From positions 1 to 52,867 of the forward strand of contig NZ_SLXJ01000014.1 in the NCBI RefSeq assembly GCF_004345745.1: a stretch of 52,867 nt of DNA, read 5' to 3'. A program made the translations under genes and the position numbers. Positions 15,998-26,177 of this stretch are shown here, piece by piece. Below the pieces are notes generated by a model, which saw only the letters and a list, made by a program, of their open reading frames with translations, was not told the DNA's origin and ran no database searches. Numbering within the stretch: position 1 is the first letter of the stretch; the number at the start of each line of letters is the position of its first letter. This DNA is from Nicoletella semolina (lineage in GTDB: Bacteria; Pseudomonadota; Gammaproteobacteria; Enterobacterales; Pasteurellaceae).

Positions 15998-16336
15998 TTA
16001 TAAACATTTTATTGGCTTTGGTAAACCAGAAATTTTCGTAGCTTGTTTTGCTGGTCCCTCTGGGAAAAGGCGTTGTAAATAACGGCTATTCCCTTTTTCT
16101 TCCCCAAATTTTTGAGCTAAGGCTTTGACTAACATTCTAATTGCAGGTGATGTGTTATATTCTTGATAAAATGCTCGTACAAAATGAATAATTTCCCAGT
16201 GTGCTTGTGTTAGTTCAAGATTATCAATATGTGCAATCTTGATCGCCAATTCAGGCGACCAGTCACTAAGATACTTTAAATAGCCAAATTGATCCGTTTC
16301 AATTTTCTGCCCATTAAATTCAATAAAATAATGCAT
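15998..16336 (-). CDS. tusE: Sulfur-relay protein TusE (DsrC/YccK family)
   Basis: 112 aa from the chosen start. TusE passes persulfide sulfur from TusBCD to MnmA for 2-thiouridine of tRNA. Family landmarks are the N-terminal [19 protein letters not shown], the central [26 protein letters not shown], and the C-terminal GLPKPIKCL, whose penultimate Cys is the sulfur carrier. The ATG at 16336 has GGAGAG upstream and gives [10 protein letters not shown]; the longer frame from 16360 is unlikely. It lies downstream of yccA as in E. coli, but a terminator separates them. Confidence 0.88.
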   Translation of the reverse strand: MHYFIEFNGQKIETDQFGYLKYLSDWSPELAIKIAHIDNLELTQAHWEIIHFVRAFYQEYNTSPAIRMLVKALAQKFGEEKGNSRYLQRLFPEGPAKQATKISGLPKPIKCL

Positions 16337-16368
16337 AAAACTCTCTCCTAAATACCACATCTAAAATA

Positions 16369-16406
16369 CGCTAAAAATAAAAAATGCCACATTAGTTGTG
16401 GCATTT
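16369..16406 (-). terminator. Intrinsic terminator after yccA
   Basis: AAATGCCACA and TGTGGCATTT form a 10-bp stem with a 5-base loop, followed on the minus strand by TTTATTTTTAGC. It sits 27 bp past the yccA stop, so tusE probably has its own promoter or depends on read-through. Confidence 0.8.
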
Positions 16407-16432
16407 CTATTCAATTTTATACTATAAAACGA

Positions 16433-17095
16433 TTATTCATCGCTACCTAGTAAGCCAAAAATTTGCAAAAAGCTGACAAATAAATTATAGAGTGAAACAT
16501 ATAAATCAACAGTCGCACGAATATAATTCGTTTCACCACCGTGAATGATATTGCTCGTTGTCAATAAAATCGCACCACTTGAGAACACCACAAATAACGC
16601 ACTGATTGCAAGGCTTAATGCTGGAATAGTGAGGAAAATATTCGCAATCACACCAATGAGCAACACCACAAAAAGTGCAATCATCATACCTGATAAGAAC
16701 GACATATCTCTTTTTGTCGTCAGCACATAAGCGGAACAGCTAAAAAAGACCAATGCAGTTGCACCAAATGCGAGAGCCACAACATCACCTAAACCAGCAC
16801 TTAAATAGCTTGAAAGAATTGGACCTAGGCTATAGCCTAAAAAACCTGTTAATCCAAAAACACTTAAAATGCCCAATCCACTATTTGCGGTCGCATTGGT
16901 TAAAAATAGCAGACCATAAAACCCCACCAGCATTCCCCACCAAGGTAAACGAGGTAAATTTAACGACATTGCCACCATTGCCACAATAGAAGAAAAGGCT
17001 AACGTCAATCCCAATAGAAAATAGGTATTACGCAGTACCTTGTGTGTACTGATTAGCGATTCGCTGCGTGTGTTAGTCACTAAACGATCTTGCAT
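16433..17095 (-). CDS. yccA: YccA, Bax-inhibitor-1 family membrane protein
   Basis: 220 aa with a charged cytosolic N-terminus ([25 protein letters not shown]) followed by seven hydrophobic segments, the BI-1/TMBIM topology. [24 protein letters not shown] and the C-terminal [13 protein letters not shown] are typical. E. coli YccA is a substrate and modulator of the membrane protease FtsH. Start at the ATG preceded by GGAGATTGT. Neighbour of tusE as in E. coli. Confidence 0.88.
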   Translation of the reverse strand: MQDRLVTNTRSESLISTHKVLRNTYFLLGLTLAFSSIVAMVAMSLNLPRLPWWGMLVGFYGLLFLTNATANSGLGILSVFGLTGFLGYSLGPILSSYLSAGLGDVVALAFGATALVFFSCSAYVLTTKRDMSFLSGMMIALFVVLLIGVIANIFLTIPALSLAISALFVVFSSGAILLTTSNIIHGGETNYIRATVDLYVSLYNLFVSFLQIFGLLGSDE

Positions 17096-17255
17096 ACAAT
17101 CTCCTGTTAATAAAGGTTATGTTCAGATTAAAAATCTGTAACAAATTAGCGATAAACCCAGTAAAAGTCAAATGGATTGGCTCACTTTTCTTTAGTCAAG
17201 AAAAAGAAGACTATCCATAAAGCAATCATTTCCTAGCAAAATTTTGCAAAGAAAT

Positions 17256-17265
17256 GACCGCTTGT
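17256..17265 (-). repeat. Apl-type uptake signal sequence
   Basis: GACCGCTTGT between yccA and clpB, with TTTTGCAAAG close by, the extended form of the Apl-type uptake signal (ACAAGCGGTC plus an AT-rich TTTGCAAA tract). Confidence 0.75.
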
Positions 17266-17292
17266 TTCTATAATTAGCGTTTTTCTCTATGA

Positions 17293-19866
17293 TTAGCGTT
17301 GTGTCGCTATCATTTTCCCATCTTGATAATCGACGATCACAGAGCTATTTGGCAATAATTGACCACTTAGCAACTGTTGAGCCAATGGGTTTTCTAGCTC
17401 TTGCTGAATCGCTCGTTTTAATGGTCTCGCTCCAAATAATGAGTCAAAACCAGCTTCAGCAATGTGTGCCAATGCAGATTCTGTGATAGTAACACTATAA
17501 CCACGTTCGGCAAGGCGTTTCGTCAGGCGTTGTAACTGAATACCTGCAATTGCCTGAATATGCGTTTGAGTAAGCGGGTGGAAGACCACTGTTTCATCAA
17601 TACGGTTGATAAACTCTGGGCGGAAATGCTGCCCAACCACAGTCATCACTCGAGCTTTCATCTCTGCGTAATCCATTTCCTCTGGTTTCTCTTGGATTAA
17701 ATGTGAACCTAGATTTGAGGTCATAATCACCACGGTATTGCGGAAATCCACAGTGCGACCTTGTCCATCAGTTAATCGCCCATCATCAAGTACTTGAAGC
17801 AGAATATTAAACACGTCAGCGTGGGCTTTTTCTACTTCATCTAGCAAAACGACCGAATAAGGGCGACGGCGAACAGCTTCAGTTAGGTAGCCACCTTCTT
17901 CATAACCCACATACCCTGGCGGTGCACCGACTAGGCGTGAAACACTGTGTTTTTCCATAAACTCAGACATATCAATTCGCACCATCGCCTCTGCATCATC
18001 AAACAAGAAATTGGCTAATGTTTTACACAATTCTGTTTTACCTACCCCTGTAGGACCTAAGAATAAGAATGAACCAATCGGACGATTGGGATCAGATAAC
18101 CCCGCACGGCTACGACGAATCGCATTTGCCACGGCTTCGACCGCTTCATTTTGCCCAATCACACGTTGGTGTAAAGCCTCTTCCATTCTTAATAGTTTCT
18201 CTTTTTCGCCCTCAACCATTTTAGAGACTGGAATGCCTGTTGCTTTCGATAAGACTTCCGCAATTTCCTCGTCCGTCACTTTGGTGCGAAGTAGCTGATT
18301 TGTTGCGACTTCTGTGCGTTTTTCTGCCTCTTCGAGCTGCTTTTCAAGAGCTGGAATTTTGCCATATTGAAGCTCAGACATTTTTTCAAAATTATTTTCA
18401 CGACGAGCTTGATCCATCTCAATTCGAGCATTTTCTAACTCCGTTTTAAGATGCTGTGTGCCAAATAAGACAGATTTCTCTGCTTTCCAGATTTCTTCTA
18501 ATTCTGAATATTCACGCTCACGAGCGGTCATTTCTTCGTCTAATTTTGCAAGACGCTGACGGCTTGCCTCATCTTCCTCTTTTTGCAACGCTTGACGTTC
18601 CAACTTAAGTTGAATAATGCGGCGTTCCAGCTTATCCAAAGGTTCAGGTTTAGAATCAATCTCCATACGCAAGCTAGACGCAGCTTCATCAATTAAATCA
18701 ATTGCTTTATCGGGCAGTTGGCGATCTGACACATAACGGTGTGAGAGCGTTGCCGCTGCCACAATTGCAGGATCGGTAATTTGAACGTGATGATGAATTT
18801 CATACCGCTCTTTTAAACCACGCAAAATCGCAATCGTATCTTCCACAGTTGGCTCATCAACCAATACCTTCTGAAAACGGCGTTCCAGTGCAGCATCTTT
18901 TTCAATATATTGTCGATATTCATCAAGGGTGGTTGCTCCCACACAATGCAATTCGCCACGAGCAAGTGATGGTTTGAGCAAATTGCCAGCGTCCATTGCC
19001 CCATCAGTTTTACCTGCCCCAACCATAGTATGAATTTCATCAATAAATAGAATCACCTGTCCTTCTTCTTTTGCTAGCTCTTTTAAAACTGCTTTTAAAC
19101 GCTCTTCAAACTCACCACGATATTTTGCTCCAGCGATTAACGCCCCCATATCCAGCGACAATACTCGCTTATTTTTCAATCCTTCTGGCACTTCTCCATT
19201 GACAATACGTTGAGCCAACCCTTCAACAATCGCTGTTTTCCCCACACCTGGCTCGCCAATTAGCACAGGGTTATTTTTGGTACGACGCTGTAATACCTGC
19301 ACTGCACGGCGAATTTCCTCATCACGCCCAATGACAGGATCAAGTTTGCCTGCTTTTGCACGTTCTGTGAGATCAATGGTATATTTTTGTAATGCTTGTC
19401 TGGTTTCTTCTGCATTTTGATTATTCACGTTTTCGCCTCCTCTAATTTGTCCAATCGCCTGTTCCACTTTTGCCTTAGTGAGTCCTAATTGTTTTAGCAC
19501 TTTTCCAATATCACCATTATCTTCTACAGCAGCCAGTACAACTAACTCCGATGAAATAAAACTATCGCCCATCTGTTGAGCGAATTTATCTGCTTGGTTT
19601 AATAAGCGGAAAAGTTGCTGAGAAGGCTGTGTATGTCCACCGCTGACTTGTGGCAATTTATGTAACATTTTTTCTAGCTCACGCTGTAGCTGTGCAGGTG
19701 GAACATTCATTGCAGTAAATAACGGCGAAATTGCACCCTCTGTTTGTGCCAATAAACTGACTAATAAATGCACTGGTTCAATATAAGCGTGATCTTTTCC
19801 AACCGCCAAAGATTGAGCATCAGCAAGAGCTTGTTGCAACTTAGTTGTCATTTTATCAATGTTCAT
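17293..19866 (-). CDS. clpB: Disaggregase chaperone ClpB
   Basis: 857 aa from the chosen start, equal to E. coli ClpB. Hexameric AAA+ chaperone that rescues aggregated proteins with DnaK. Order: Clp-N domain, NBD1 with Walker A GEPGVGKT and [21 protein letters not shown], the coiled-coil middle domain (about residues 400-530, rich in [24 protein letters not shown]), NBD2 with [15 protein letters not shown], and the C-terminal domain. The Clp-P tripeptide loop is absent, as expected. The ATG at 19866 follows AAGGAGAAGACA; the longer frame from 19893 is not needed. A sigma-32-like promoter precedes it. Confidence 0.95.
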   Translation of the reverse strand: MNIDKMTTKLQQALADAQSLAVGKDHAYIEPVHLLVSLLAQTEGAISPLFTAMNVPPAQLQRELEKMLHKLPQVSGGHTQPSQQLFRLLNQADKFAQQMGDSFISSELVVLAAVEDNGDIGKVLKQLGLTKAKVEQAIGQIRGGENVNNQNAEETRQALQKYTIDLTERAKAGKLDPVIGRDEEIRRAVQVLQRRTKNNPVLIGEPGVGKTAIVEGLAQRIVNGEVPEGLKNKRVLSLDMGALIAGAKYRGEFEERLKAVLKELAKEEGQVILFIDEIHTMVGAGKTDGAMDAGNLLKPSLARGELHCVGATTLDEYRQYIEKDAALERRFQKVLVDEPTVEDTIAILRGLKERYEIHHHVQITDPAIVAAATLSHRYVSDRQLPDKAIDLIDEAASSLRMEIDSKPEPLDKLERRIIQLKLERQALQKEEDEASRQRLAKLDEEMTAREREYSELEEIWKAEKSVLFGTQHLKTELENARIEMDQARRENNFEKMSELQYGKIPALEKQLEEAEKRTEVATNQLLRTKVTDEEIAEVLSKATGIPVSKMVEGEKEKLLRMEEALHQRVIGQNEAVEAVANAIRRSRAGLSDPNRPIGSFLFLGPTGVGKTELCKTLANFLFDDAEAMVRIDMSEFMEKHSVSRLVGAPPGYVGYEEGGYLTEAVRRRPYSVVLLDEVEKAHADVFNILLQVLDDGRLTDGQGRTVDFRNTVVIMTSNLGSHLIQEKPEEMDYAEMKARVMTVVGQHFRPEFINRIDETVVFHPLTQTHIQAIAGIQLQRLTKRLAERGYSVTITESALAHIAEAGFDSLFGARPLKRAIQQELENPLAQQLLSGQLLPNSSVIVDYQDGKMIATQR

Positions 19867-19910
19867 TGTCTTCTCCTTAAAATAGCCCGCCAAACATTAG
19901 CGTTAGAAGA

Positions 19911-19940
19911 TAAATGGTCTCAATAAAATAGAATTCAAGA
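19911..19940 (-). promoter_or_regulatory. Sigma-32 heat-shock promoter of clpB
   Basis: On the minus strand CTTGAA (-35) is followed 14 bp later by GACCATTT, matching the heat-shock pattern CTTGAAA-N11-15-CCCCATNT well at -35 and at six of eight positions at -10. It lies 46-75 bp upstream of the clpB start. Confidence 0.6.
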
Positions 19941-20001
19941 GCAAAAGGCTATTTTGTAAAAAATTAGCTGATTTTGACCGCTTGCTAACATAGTCATAAA
20001 G

Positions 20002-20052
20002 AAAAAATCCCCCTTGCAGTTTCCCAAATAAAAGAGAGCAAGAGAGATTTTT
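20002..20052 (-). terminator. Terminator of pdxS-pdxT, directional through G-U pairs
   Basis: Downstream of pdxT the minus-strand RNA can form a 15-bp stem, AAAAAUCUCUCUUGC with GCAAGGGGGAUUUUU, using G-U wobbles, followed by a U-run. On the opposite strand the same positions become C-A mismatches, so the structure should work mainly in the pdxT direction. Confidence 0.7.
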
Positions 20053-20091
20053 AATCGAATAGAAAAATAGATAAATAGAAAAAACAGAGCG

Positions 20092-20676
20092 TTACTTTAT
20101 CATCTGCATAAACAAACGCATAATGCGTGTATCAGGCGTCAATTCTGGGTGGAAAGAGCAAGCGAGTAGATTGTTTTGTTTGGCTAATACCACATTGCCT
20201 TCAATCTCTGCTAACACCTCTATGTCCGAAGATAGCAATTGAGCGATATAAGGGGCTCGAATAAATACCGCAGGAAAAGGTGCCTCTAGACCTTTAACTG
20301 TTAAATCCGCTTGGAAACTGTCAATTTGCCGCCCAAACGCATTCCGCTGCACTGCAATATCCATTAAATCTAAATGGCTCGGCTCACCGCCAATAATTTG
20401 TTTAGCAAGCAAAATCATTCCTGCACAAGTACCAAAAATTGGCTTATTTTGTGCTGAAAATTCACGAATTGCCTCAATAAAGCCATATTCTCGCATTAAT
20501 CGACCGATTGCCGTACTCTCTCCCCCTGGTAATACAAGTGCATCTAGCCCTGCTAATTGAGTAATATGCTTAACCGCAACCGCCGTCGCACCTAACGCTT
20601 CAATTTGAGTCAAATGTTCGCTCACTGCACCTTGCAGAGCTAACACTCCCACACGAATATTGGAGAAATCCGTCAT
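20092..20676 (-). CDS. pdxT: PLP synthase glutaminase subunit PdxT
   Basis: 194 aa class I glutaminase that supplies ammonia to PdxS for pyridoxal 5'-phosphate synthesis. Visible are GVLALQGAVSEHL, the glycine-rich LPGGESTAIGRL, the nucleophile Cys in GTCAGMILLA, and the His-Glu pair in SFHPELTPD. The ATG overlaps the pdxS stop codon by one base (TAATG), so translation is coupled and the partners are made together. Confidence 0.94.
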   Translation of the reverse strand: MTDFSNIRVGVLALQGAVSEHLTQIEALGATAVAVKHITQLAGLDALVLPGGESTAIGRLMREYGFIEAIREFSAQNKPIFGTCAGMILLAKQIIGGEPSHLDLMDIAVQRNAFGRQIDSFQADLTVKGLEAPFPAVFIRAPYIAQLLSSDIEVLAEIEGNVVLAKQNNLLACSFHPELTPDTRIMRLFMQMIK

Positions 20677-21560
20677 TACCAGCCTCTTTCTTGCATTCTT
20701 TCTGCAGCAGAAAGTTTAGCAATATCAAGACCACGCATCGGTTCACCCAGCTCTTCGAATAAACGAGCAATTAAATCGTAATCTTGATAATGCGTAGTGG
20801 CTTGCACAATGGCTCTTGCAAATTTTTCTGGATTTTCTGACTTGAATATGCCTGATCCAACAAAGACGCCGTCAGCCCCAAGTTCCATCATCAATGCAGC
20901 ATCTGCTGGCGTGGCTACGCCACCTGCGGCAAAATTCACCACTGGCAATTTACCCAATTGTTTAATTTGCAGTAATAATTCAAAAGGTGCACCGAGGTTT
21001 TTTGCTTCTGTCATTAGTTCATCGTGGTTCATTGCCACTACTTTTCGTACTTGTGCATTGACTTTACGAATATGTCGAACGGCTTCAACAATATTGCCTG
21101 TCCCTGGTTCCCCTTTCGTGCGTAGCATTGACGCCCCTTCGCCAATACGGCGTAATGCTTCACCCAAATCACGGCACCCACACACAAATGGCACGGTGTA
21201 ATCGCTTTTCAACAAGTGAAATTCTTCATCTGCAGGCGTCAATACCTCGCTCTCATCAATATAATCAACCCCCATAGCCTCTAGCACGCGGGCTTCTGTG
21301 ATATGCCCAATTCGTGCTTTTGCCATCACAGGAATAGACACTGCCTCTAGCACTTCACGCACAATTTTAGGGTTTGCCATTCTTGCCACTCCACCAGCAG
21401 CTCGAATATCAGATGGTACTCGCTCCAACGCCATCACTGCCACAGCTCCTGCCGCCTCAGCAATACGAGCTTGTTCAGCATTAATGACGTCCATAATAAC
21501 GCCACCTTTTTGCATTTGAGCCATACCACGTTTTACTACATTAGTCCCAATTACAGACAT
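20676..21560 (-). CDS. pdxS: PLP synthase subunit PdxS
   Basis: 294 aa (beta/alpha)8 barrel that makes pyridoxal 5'-phosphate from ribose 5-phosphate, glyceraldehyde 3-phosphate and ammonia. Landmarks: [16 protein letters not shown], the active-site lysine region [71 protein letters not shown]. The ATG at 21560 has GGAGAAAAAAG upstream; the longer frame starting at 21590 adds an unlikely leader. This is the deoxyxylulose-5-phosphate-independent route. Confidence 0.94.
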   Translation of the reverse strand: MSVIGTNVVKRGMAQMQKGGVIMDVINAEQARIAEAAGAVAVMALERVPSDIRAAGGVARMANPKIVREVLEAVSIPVMAKARIGHITEARVLEAMGVDYIDESEVLTPADEEFHLLKSDYTVPFVCGCRDLGEALRRIGEGASMLRTKGEPGTGNIVEAVRHIRKVNAQVRKVVAMNHDELMTEAKNLGAPFELLLQIKQLGKLPVVNFAAGGVATPADAALMMELGADGVFVGSGIFKSENPEKFARAIVQATTHYQDYDLIARLFEELGEPMRGLDIAKLSAAERMQERGW

Positions 21561-22006
21561 CTTTTTTTCTCCGATTAAGTTAAATGACACAAAAATCCCT
21601 GCCTTTTTCCACTGTAACAGATATGGTGAAAAGGGTCAATTTTGAATAATTTAATATGTTCATTTTGATGAAAATCAACAGCATTCTCTAGAGTTCATAT
21701 ACAACATCGCTCCCACTAAATTAATAAGCTAATCATTAACCTATTAATGAATGCCTCTCCTATTGAATTTCGGTTGCTACATAAGCTGGAGTACCTAATG
21801 CAATTGTTGCCTGACTCTCTTTCATTTAGTTAAAGTATGATTATAGATTCTGCATGCTAAGAAGAATCAAGTATTTATGGCAATGTAATGACTGCAATCT
21901 TGAGGGAATAATAATTTTAATGATATCATTTTGCAAAATCAGAAGAGATCTTATTCCGCTCCTAAAAAGATTATTAAGTATATTATTGCATTACTACGAA
22001 AAACAA
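21561..22006. other. Gene-free stretch of 446 bp upstream of pdxS
   Basis: No complete gene seen. On the minus strand TTGATT and TATTAA 16 bp apart (about 21645-21675) could be the pdxS promoter. A 21-codon minus-strand frame at about 21759-21824 (MKESQATIALGTPAY...) ends in TAG and might be a scrap of a lost gene or chance; I do not recognise it. No clear terminator for the upstream transporter operon was found. Confidence 0.35.
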
Positions 22007-23260
22007 TTATCTATCTTCCTTAAGCCCCTTTAGTGGCGATTGCTTGTAGAACAACAGTGAAGGAATAAGAGCCATTAATAAGGCGATAATGAATATACTG
22101 GCAATGTAGTAGACGTCTTCTAGATTCAGTGATACAGGCAGGGCAAAACCGCTTTTCAGGCTAATTTTTTGTGAAATAATTACGGTAGAGAAATAACCTA
22201 TTGCTACTCCAAGCACAATTGCAGCGATGATCATCATCAACAATGTCGCCCAAATTAACCACAAAATTTTATATCTAGGTGCTCCAAATATCCGCCAAGC
22301 AGCAATTTGGCGTTGTTGCTGTTTGAGATAGAGTGTCACGATCATAATCAATGCAATTGCTACCAAAATCTGTGAAACGGTTGCAATCCATTTCAATACT
22401 TCCTTACTATCCCCTAAAATTGCATATACTCTCACCAATACTTCAGCAGGAAACAAGGCTTGAGTTTTGCCGTTGCGGTATTCGCCTCGAAGCTTATATG
22501 CAGCCGCAAAGCTTTTTGGCTTGACTACAATCGCTGAAATACCTAATTCTGGGTGTTCGTGAATATCATTAAGCTGATTAATTCTGGTGACTTGGACTCT
22601 ACCTGTAATTGGATTCTTATTATTGACCGCTTGCAGATTTGATTGCCCGCTATGTGCATGAGTTTCCCAAATAGTTTCAAGTGGAACAAGCACTGCAGTA
22701 TCCCAAATACTATCCTCTGGCGGTAGAATGCCGACAACCTCATAAGCAACATTTTGATGTGAATGGGTTCCTGCTTCACCTAATTGTCCGTGTAGAGGCG
22801 AAAATTTATCACCCAATTTAAAACCAGTTTTGCTCCCTACCACCGCTTCAAAGGCATTTTCAAACACACGTCCAGCCATTTTTTCTCGTTGCTTATGACT
22901 GATAAACATTTTGTTGGTACCCACAATTGGCATTCCACGAACAAAGTCACCAAAAGCGAGAGGAGCAGCCCATTCAACCTGTGGGTTCTGTTGGAGTTCT
23001 GTCAGTACAGAGGTGGGAATTAAGGGTAAGACTGCAGATTGTAAATAAACGGTGGACAATACTAGTTGAACCTCACTGCCTAAGCCGCCAATTACAATGT
23101 CAAAACGATCTGCAGCCTTTGCACTGCCTTCTCTAAACGCACGTTCTTGTAAATTGACCGCAATACTTAATGCCACCGACAATGCGATCAACATCATCAT
23201 CATCAGGCTACCCAATTTATTCTTACGAAAATGAAGTAACAGCAGTTTTAGGTTTAACAT
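22007..23260 (-). CDS. FtsX-family ABC transporter permease
   Basis: 417 aa. One membrane segment near the N-terminus (about 17-37, LGSLMMMMLIALSVALSIAVN), a large extracytoplasmic domain of about 240 residues with a His-containing patch (EAGTHSHQNVAYEVVGILPP, ETHAHSG), and three C-terminal membrane segments (about 285-405). This is the MacB/LolC/FtsX topology, used by mechanotransmission-type ABC systems rather than ordinary importers. It overlaps the ATPase gene by 7 bp. Substrate unknown; similar permease-ATPase pairs occur next to metal or secreted-protein genes in other gammaproteobacteria, but I cannot assign it. Last gene of the phosphatase operon. Confidence 0.75.
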   Translation of the reverse strand: MLNLKLLLLHFRKNKLGSLMMMMLIALSVALSIAVNLQERAFREGSAKAADRFDIVIGGLGSEVQLVLSTVYLQSAVLPLIPTSVLTELQQNPQVEWAAPLAFGDFVRGMPIVGTNKMFISHKQREKMAGRVFENAFEAVVGSKTGFKLGDKFSPLHGQLGEAGTHSHQNVAYEVVGILPPEDSIWDTAVLVPLETIWETHAHSGQSNLQAVNNKNPITGRVQVTRINQLNDIHEHPELGISAIVVKPKSFAAAYKLRGEYRNGKTQALFPAEVLVRVYAILGDSKEVLKWIATVSQILVAIALIMIVTLYLKQQQRQIAAWRIFGAPRYKILWLIWATLLMMIIAAIVLGVAIGYFSTVIISQKISLKSGFALPVSLNLEDVYYIASIFIIALLMALIPSLLFYKQSPLKGLKEDR

Positions 23261-23934
23261 AAAGATTCTTCTCGTTCAATTTGCCCATTTTTGAGATAAA
23301 TACGGCGGGAAAGCTGTTCGGCAAGATAGCGATCGTGTGTAGATACAATGAGAGTGCAAGATTCTTGCTTAGCTAATCTGATCAATAACTCAGTGATGAT
23401 CCGTCCATTTTCTGCATCTAGGCTGGCAGTGGGTTCATCCGCAATAATAATTTCAGGCTTACATAATAACGCTCTTGCAATTGCTACTCGTTGCATTTCA
23501 CCACGAGAAAGATATTCAACGGGGCGGTCAAATTGTTCAAAATTCATTGTGGCTAACAGGTCGATTGCTCGCTGCCTCACTGTTGGCTGAATACGCCAGT
23601 GCCGAAAGCTATAAGGCAATAAAACATTTTCAAGTGCAGTCAAACCCGTAGTGAGATAGAAATCTTGCATAATCATACCAATATGCTGAAAACGCCAAGT
23701 ATCTCGTTGTGTTGCGCTCAATTGGTACAAATCTATATCTCCCCATTTAATCTGGTCAGGCTGTACTTGAATCAAACCACTGATGGCATTTAGAAATGTT
23801 GATTTTCCCGAACCCGAAGGACCTAAAATAGCGAGATGCTGTTGTGAATCCACCCTTAAATGAGGAATAGATAAGATGGGATAATGTAGATTAGGTACTG
23901 CTATCGATAATGTATTTATCGTTAAATTCATCAT
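23254..23934 (-). CDS. ABC transporter ATPase, LolD/MacB-type
   Basis: 226 aa ATPase partner of the FtsX-type permease. Walker A GPSGSGKST, Q-loop GMIMQDFYLTTGLTALENVLLPYSFR (the LolD/MacB style of Q-loop region), signature LSRGEMQRVAIARALL (LSRGE in place of LSGGQ), Walker B IIIADEPTASLD, H-loop VSTHD. Two ATGs in a row open the gene; either could be used. It begins 17 bp after the CxxC protein gene. Confidence 0.82.
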   Translation of the reverse strand: MMNLTINTLSIAVPNLHYPILSIPHLRVDSQQHLAILGPSGSGKSTFLNAISGLIQVQPDQIKWGDIDLYQLSATQRDTWRFQHIGMIMQDFYLTTGLTALENVLLPYSFRHWRIQPTVRQRAIDLLATMNFEQFDRPVEYLSRGEMQRVAIARALLCKPEIIIADEPTASLDAENGRIITELLIRLAKQESCTLIVSTHDRYLAEQLSRRIYLKNGQIEREESLC

Positions 23935-23951
23935 CGGTTTCCTTTTGTTTC

Positions 23952-24407
23952 TTAAAGTGTATCAAACTGTGCTTCACGCAGACGTAACAGACTGACAAAT
24001 CCAGTATCAGGATCGACCGACACGCCATACTCCAAAATACCTTTTACTGAAATCATTGCATTATATTGCACAAAATTTTGCCGCTTGCCCAAATAGACCA
24101 CGAGAATATCTTCTGGCCAATCTGCATCAGATGAACAAAATGGGCAGACCGCCATGGGTGTTTTGGTTAAAACAAAAAATTGTGATTCTGCCTTTAGGGG
24201 AGGAGCCATAAAACCGTTAATAGTCACTTTCTTACCCACTAACGCTTTTACCTTATCACTAAATTCCAACCCTGTTACAGAAAATTTCCCGTACAACTCG
24301 TTAAAAGTTAATGTATTACCGTAGCTAGAATAACTTGAAAAGAGCAATAAACAACCTAGCACTATACGTGCTAGGTTTTTATAACAATTTGCAATCACTA
24401 ATTGCAT
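23952..24407 (-). CDS. Secreted CxxC-containing protein of unknown function
   Basis: 151 aa. The N-terminus (MQLVIANCYKNLARIVLGCLLLFSSYSSYG) is a probable signal peptide with cleavage near SYG-N. The mature part reads VTINGFMAPPLKAESQFFVLTKTP and then MAVCPFCSSDADWPEDILVVYLG. The CPFC pair suggests a disulfide/redox or metal site in the periplasm. I recall uncharacterised gammaproteobacterial proteins with this FMAPPL...CPFC pattern beside FtsX-type ABC genes, but no function. Its start overlaps the stop of the phosphatase gene by one base, so it is translationally coupled to it. Confidence 0.7.
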   Translation of the reverse strand: MQLVIANCYKNLARIVLGCLLLFSSYSSYGNTLTFNELYGKFSVTGLEFSDKVKALVGKKVTINGFMAPPLKAESQFFVLTKTPMAVCPFCSSDADWPEDILVVYLGKRQNFVQYNAMISVKGILEYGVSVDPDTGFVSLLRLREAQFDTL

Positions 24408-26128
24408 TATTTAACCGCCAATGCGTCTACAATTACTTTGAATAAGTCAGAGTTTTCCATATAACCACGGATTGCTTCTGCCCCCGGTCCACCTGCTTGA
24501 ATCACAACATCATCAACGGTATGTGCACCTGAGCCATAGTTTCTTGGTAAAATGCCCTGACGGAACATTGCACCCGGAACATCTTTAAATGCTTCATTCG
24601 CAACATATTCACCTTTATCATTTTTTACCGCTGGGACAAATTGACCATCAAGTTTTGGACGGAAAGTTTCATAGTAGTCAGGGAAGTTAGTAAAGAAAAC
24701 CGCAAGACGCTTATCCACATCAAGTTTATCTGGATAGCCATCGCCATCTTCATCTTTATAATTTGGGAAACCTGATTGGGTGACTTTATCACGCATTAAT
24801 TCTGCTTCTTTGTTATCATCTACCACACCAGTAATTGACAAACCGTGAGTATGATCAGCTGTCACTAGAATAAGAGTATCCGGATCTTTTTTTGCAAATT
24901 CTTTTGCAATTTCAACCGCTTGATCAAGCATAATGGTTCCCATTACAGCACGTTCCCAATCTAATGGGTGAGAAGCTTTATCAATTAACGCAGATTCCAC
25001 CACTAAGAAGAAACCGTCTTCATTTTTAGATAACACATCTAACGCTGCTCTGGTCATCTCAGTCAAATCTGGCTGATTTGGGAATTTTTTGGTTGCACCG
25101 TTCTCAGTGAGAAAACGACGATCCACAACAGTATTCATATTACCCGTATGGAATAAACCCAGTAATTTACGTGTATCTTTTGCCACACCTTTTAACTCAG
25201 TTGCATCCGTAACAAACTGATACCCATCATTTTTGAACAGCTCAATAAAGTTCTTCTCGTCTTTACGTTTTGAACCCGGAGTGCTTTTCGGCAGGAAATA
25301 TGCAGAACCACCACCTAAAATAACATCTGGCTTCACGTTATACATCATTTCCACAATTTCTGGTTTATCGCTACGACGGCGTGTATGTGAGACAACTGCC
25401 GCAGGCGTTGCATCTTCAATCTCAGCATCAGATACGATCCCAACCGCCATCTTAGTACGGCGTTTTAATAACTCACCTAGAGTCTCTTGTTTTGGGTGAT
25501 TAAAATTGCCTTCAGAACGACTGGTATAAACCCCTAACGCATTGATCGCAGATTTATGCCCCGTCATGTAAGCACTCATCGTGTTCGCACTGTCAGCAGT
25601 GATGGCATCTGTACTTGATGTACCAATAAAGCCCATATACGGCAAAGTATCCATCGCCAATTTGGCATTTGCTTTCCCTTCATTCACGCCTTTGGACAAA
25701 ATACGCGCCCCTGTGCGGTGAGCTACTGATAAACCATCACCTAAGAATAAAATCACATTTTTTGCTTTACGCTTTTCAGGCGTTGCATAAACGTCCCATT
25801 TTACTTCTGATTTTTTTCCTTTTGTTTCTACCGTTACTTTATAAGCATCCGCACGAGCAATACTCGTATCACGAATCCACAACGCAGAAACCTCTTTGCC
25901 ATCTTCTTTCTCAACAAACTCAACATTGCCTTTTAGCACATCACGATAATCTTTACCGTTGATTAAGATTTTAGCTTGCTCGAGTTTAATCACTTCATCA
26001 AATTCGACTTTAAAATCAAATTTTCCACCTTCCATCATCGTTGCACGATCAATTGGGTAGATATTTTGTGCAACCCCACTTACGGGGAGAGCTGTCATCA
26101 TCAAAGAAATTAAATAACGAAGTTTCAT
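24407..26128 (-). CDS. Secreted alkaline phosphatase
   Basis: 573 aa from the chosen start, larger than E. coli PhoA (471). A signal peptide (MKLRYLISLMMTALPVSGVAQ) is followed by a beta-rich N-terminal domain of about 110 residues and then the alkaline phosphatase fold: NVILFLGDGLSVAHRTGA with a metal-binding Asp, the catalytic Ser in TADSANTMSAYMTGHKS, EDATPAAVVSHTRRR, ESALIDKASHPLD, TADHTHGL and SGAHTVDD with metal-binding His. DEDGDGYPDKLD near residue 470 looks like an EF-hand-type calcium loop. The ATG at 26128 has AGGAG upstream; the frame extends to 26233 but that leader is unlikely. First gene of a four-gene operon behind a Pho box. Releases phosphate from organic esters in the periplasm. 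Confidence 0.88.
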   Translation of the reverse strand: MKLRYLISLMMTALPVSGVAQNIYPIDRATMMEGGKFDFKVEFDEVIKLEQAKILINGKDYRDVLKGNVEFVEKEDGKEVSALWIRDTSIARADAYKVTVETKGKKSEVKWDVYATPEKRKAKNVILFLGDGLSVAHRTGARILSKGVNEGKANAKLAMDTLPYMGFIGTSSTDAITADSANTMSAYMTGHKSAINALGVYTSRSEGNFNHPKQETLGELLKRRTKMAVGIVSDAEIEDATPAAVVSHTRRRSDKPEIVEMMYNVKPDVILGGGSAYFLPKSTPGSKRKDEKNFIELFKNDGYQFVTDATELKGVAKDTRKLLGLFHTGNMNTVVDRRFLTENGATKKFPNQPDLTEMTRAALDVLSKNEDGFFLVVESALIDKASHPLDWERAVMGTIMLDQAVEIAKEFAKKDPDTLILVTADHTHGLSITGVVDDNKEAELMRDKVTQSGFPNYKDEDGDGYPDKLDVDKRLAVFFTNFPDYYETFRPKLDGQFVPAVKNDKGEYVANEAFKDVPGAMFRQGILPRNYGSGAHTVDDVVIQAGGPGAEAIRGYMENSDLFKVIVDALAVK

Positions 26129-26177
26129 TAGTATGCTCCTATTAAAAATACTTCGTAGGTAATTGTAACTATTTGAT

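Noticed and set aside
20797-21201. 134-codon frame opposite pdxS
   Set aside because: Antisense shadow; the sense protein is unmistakable.
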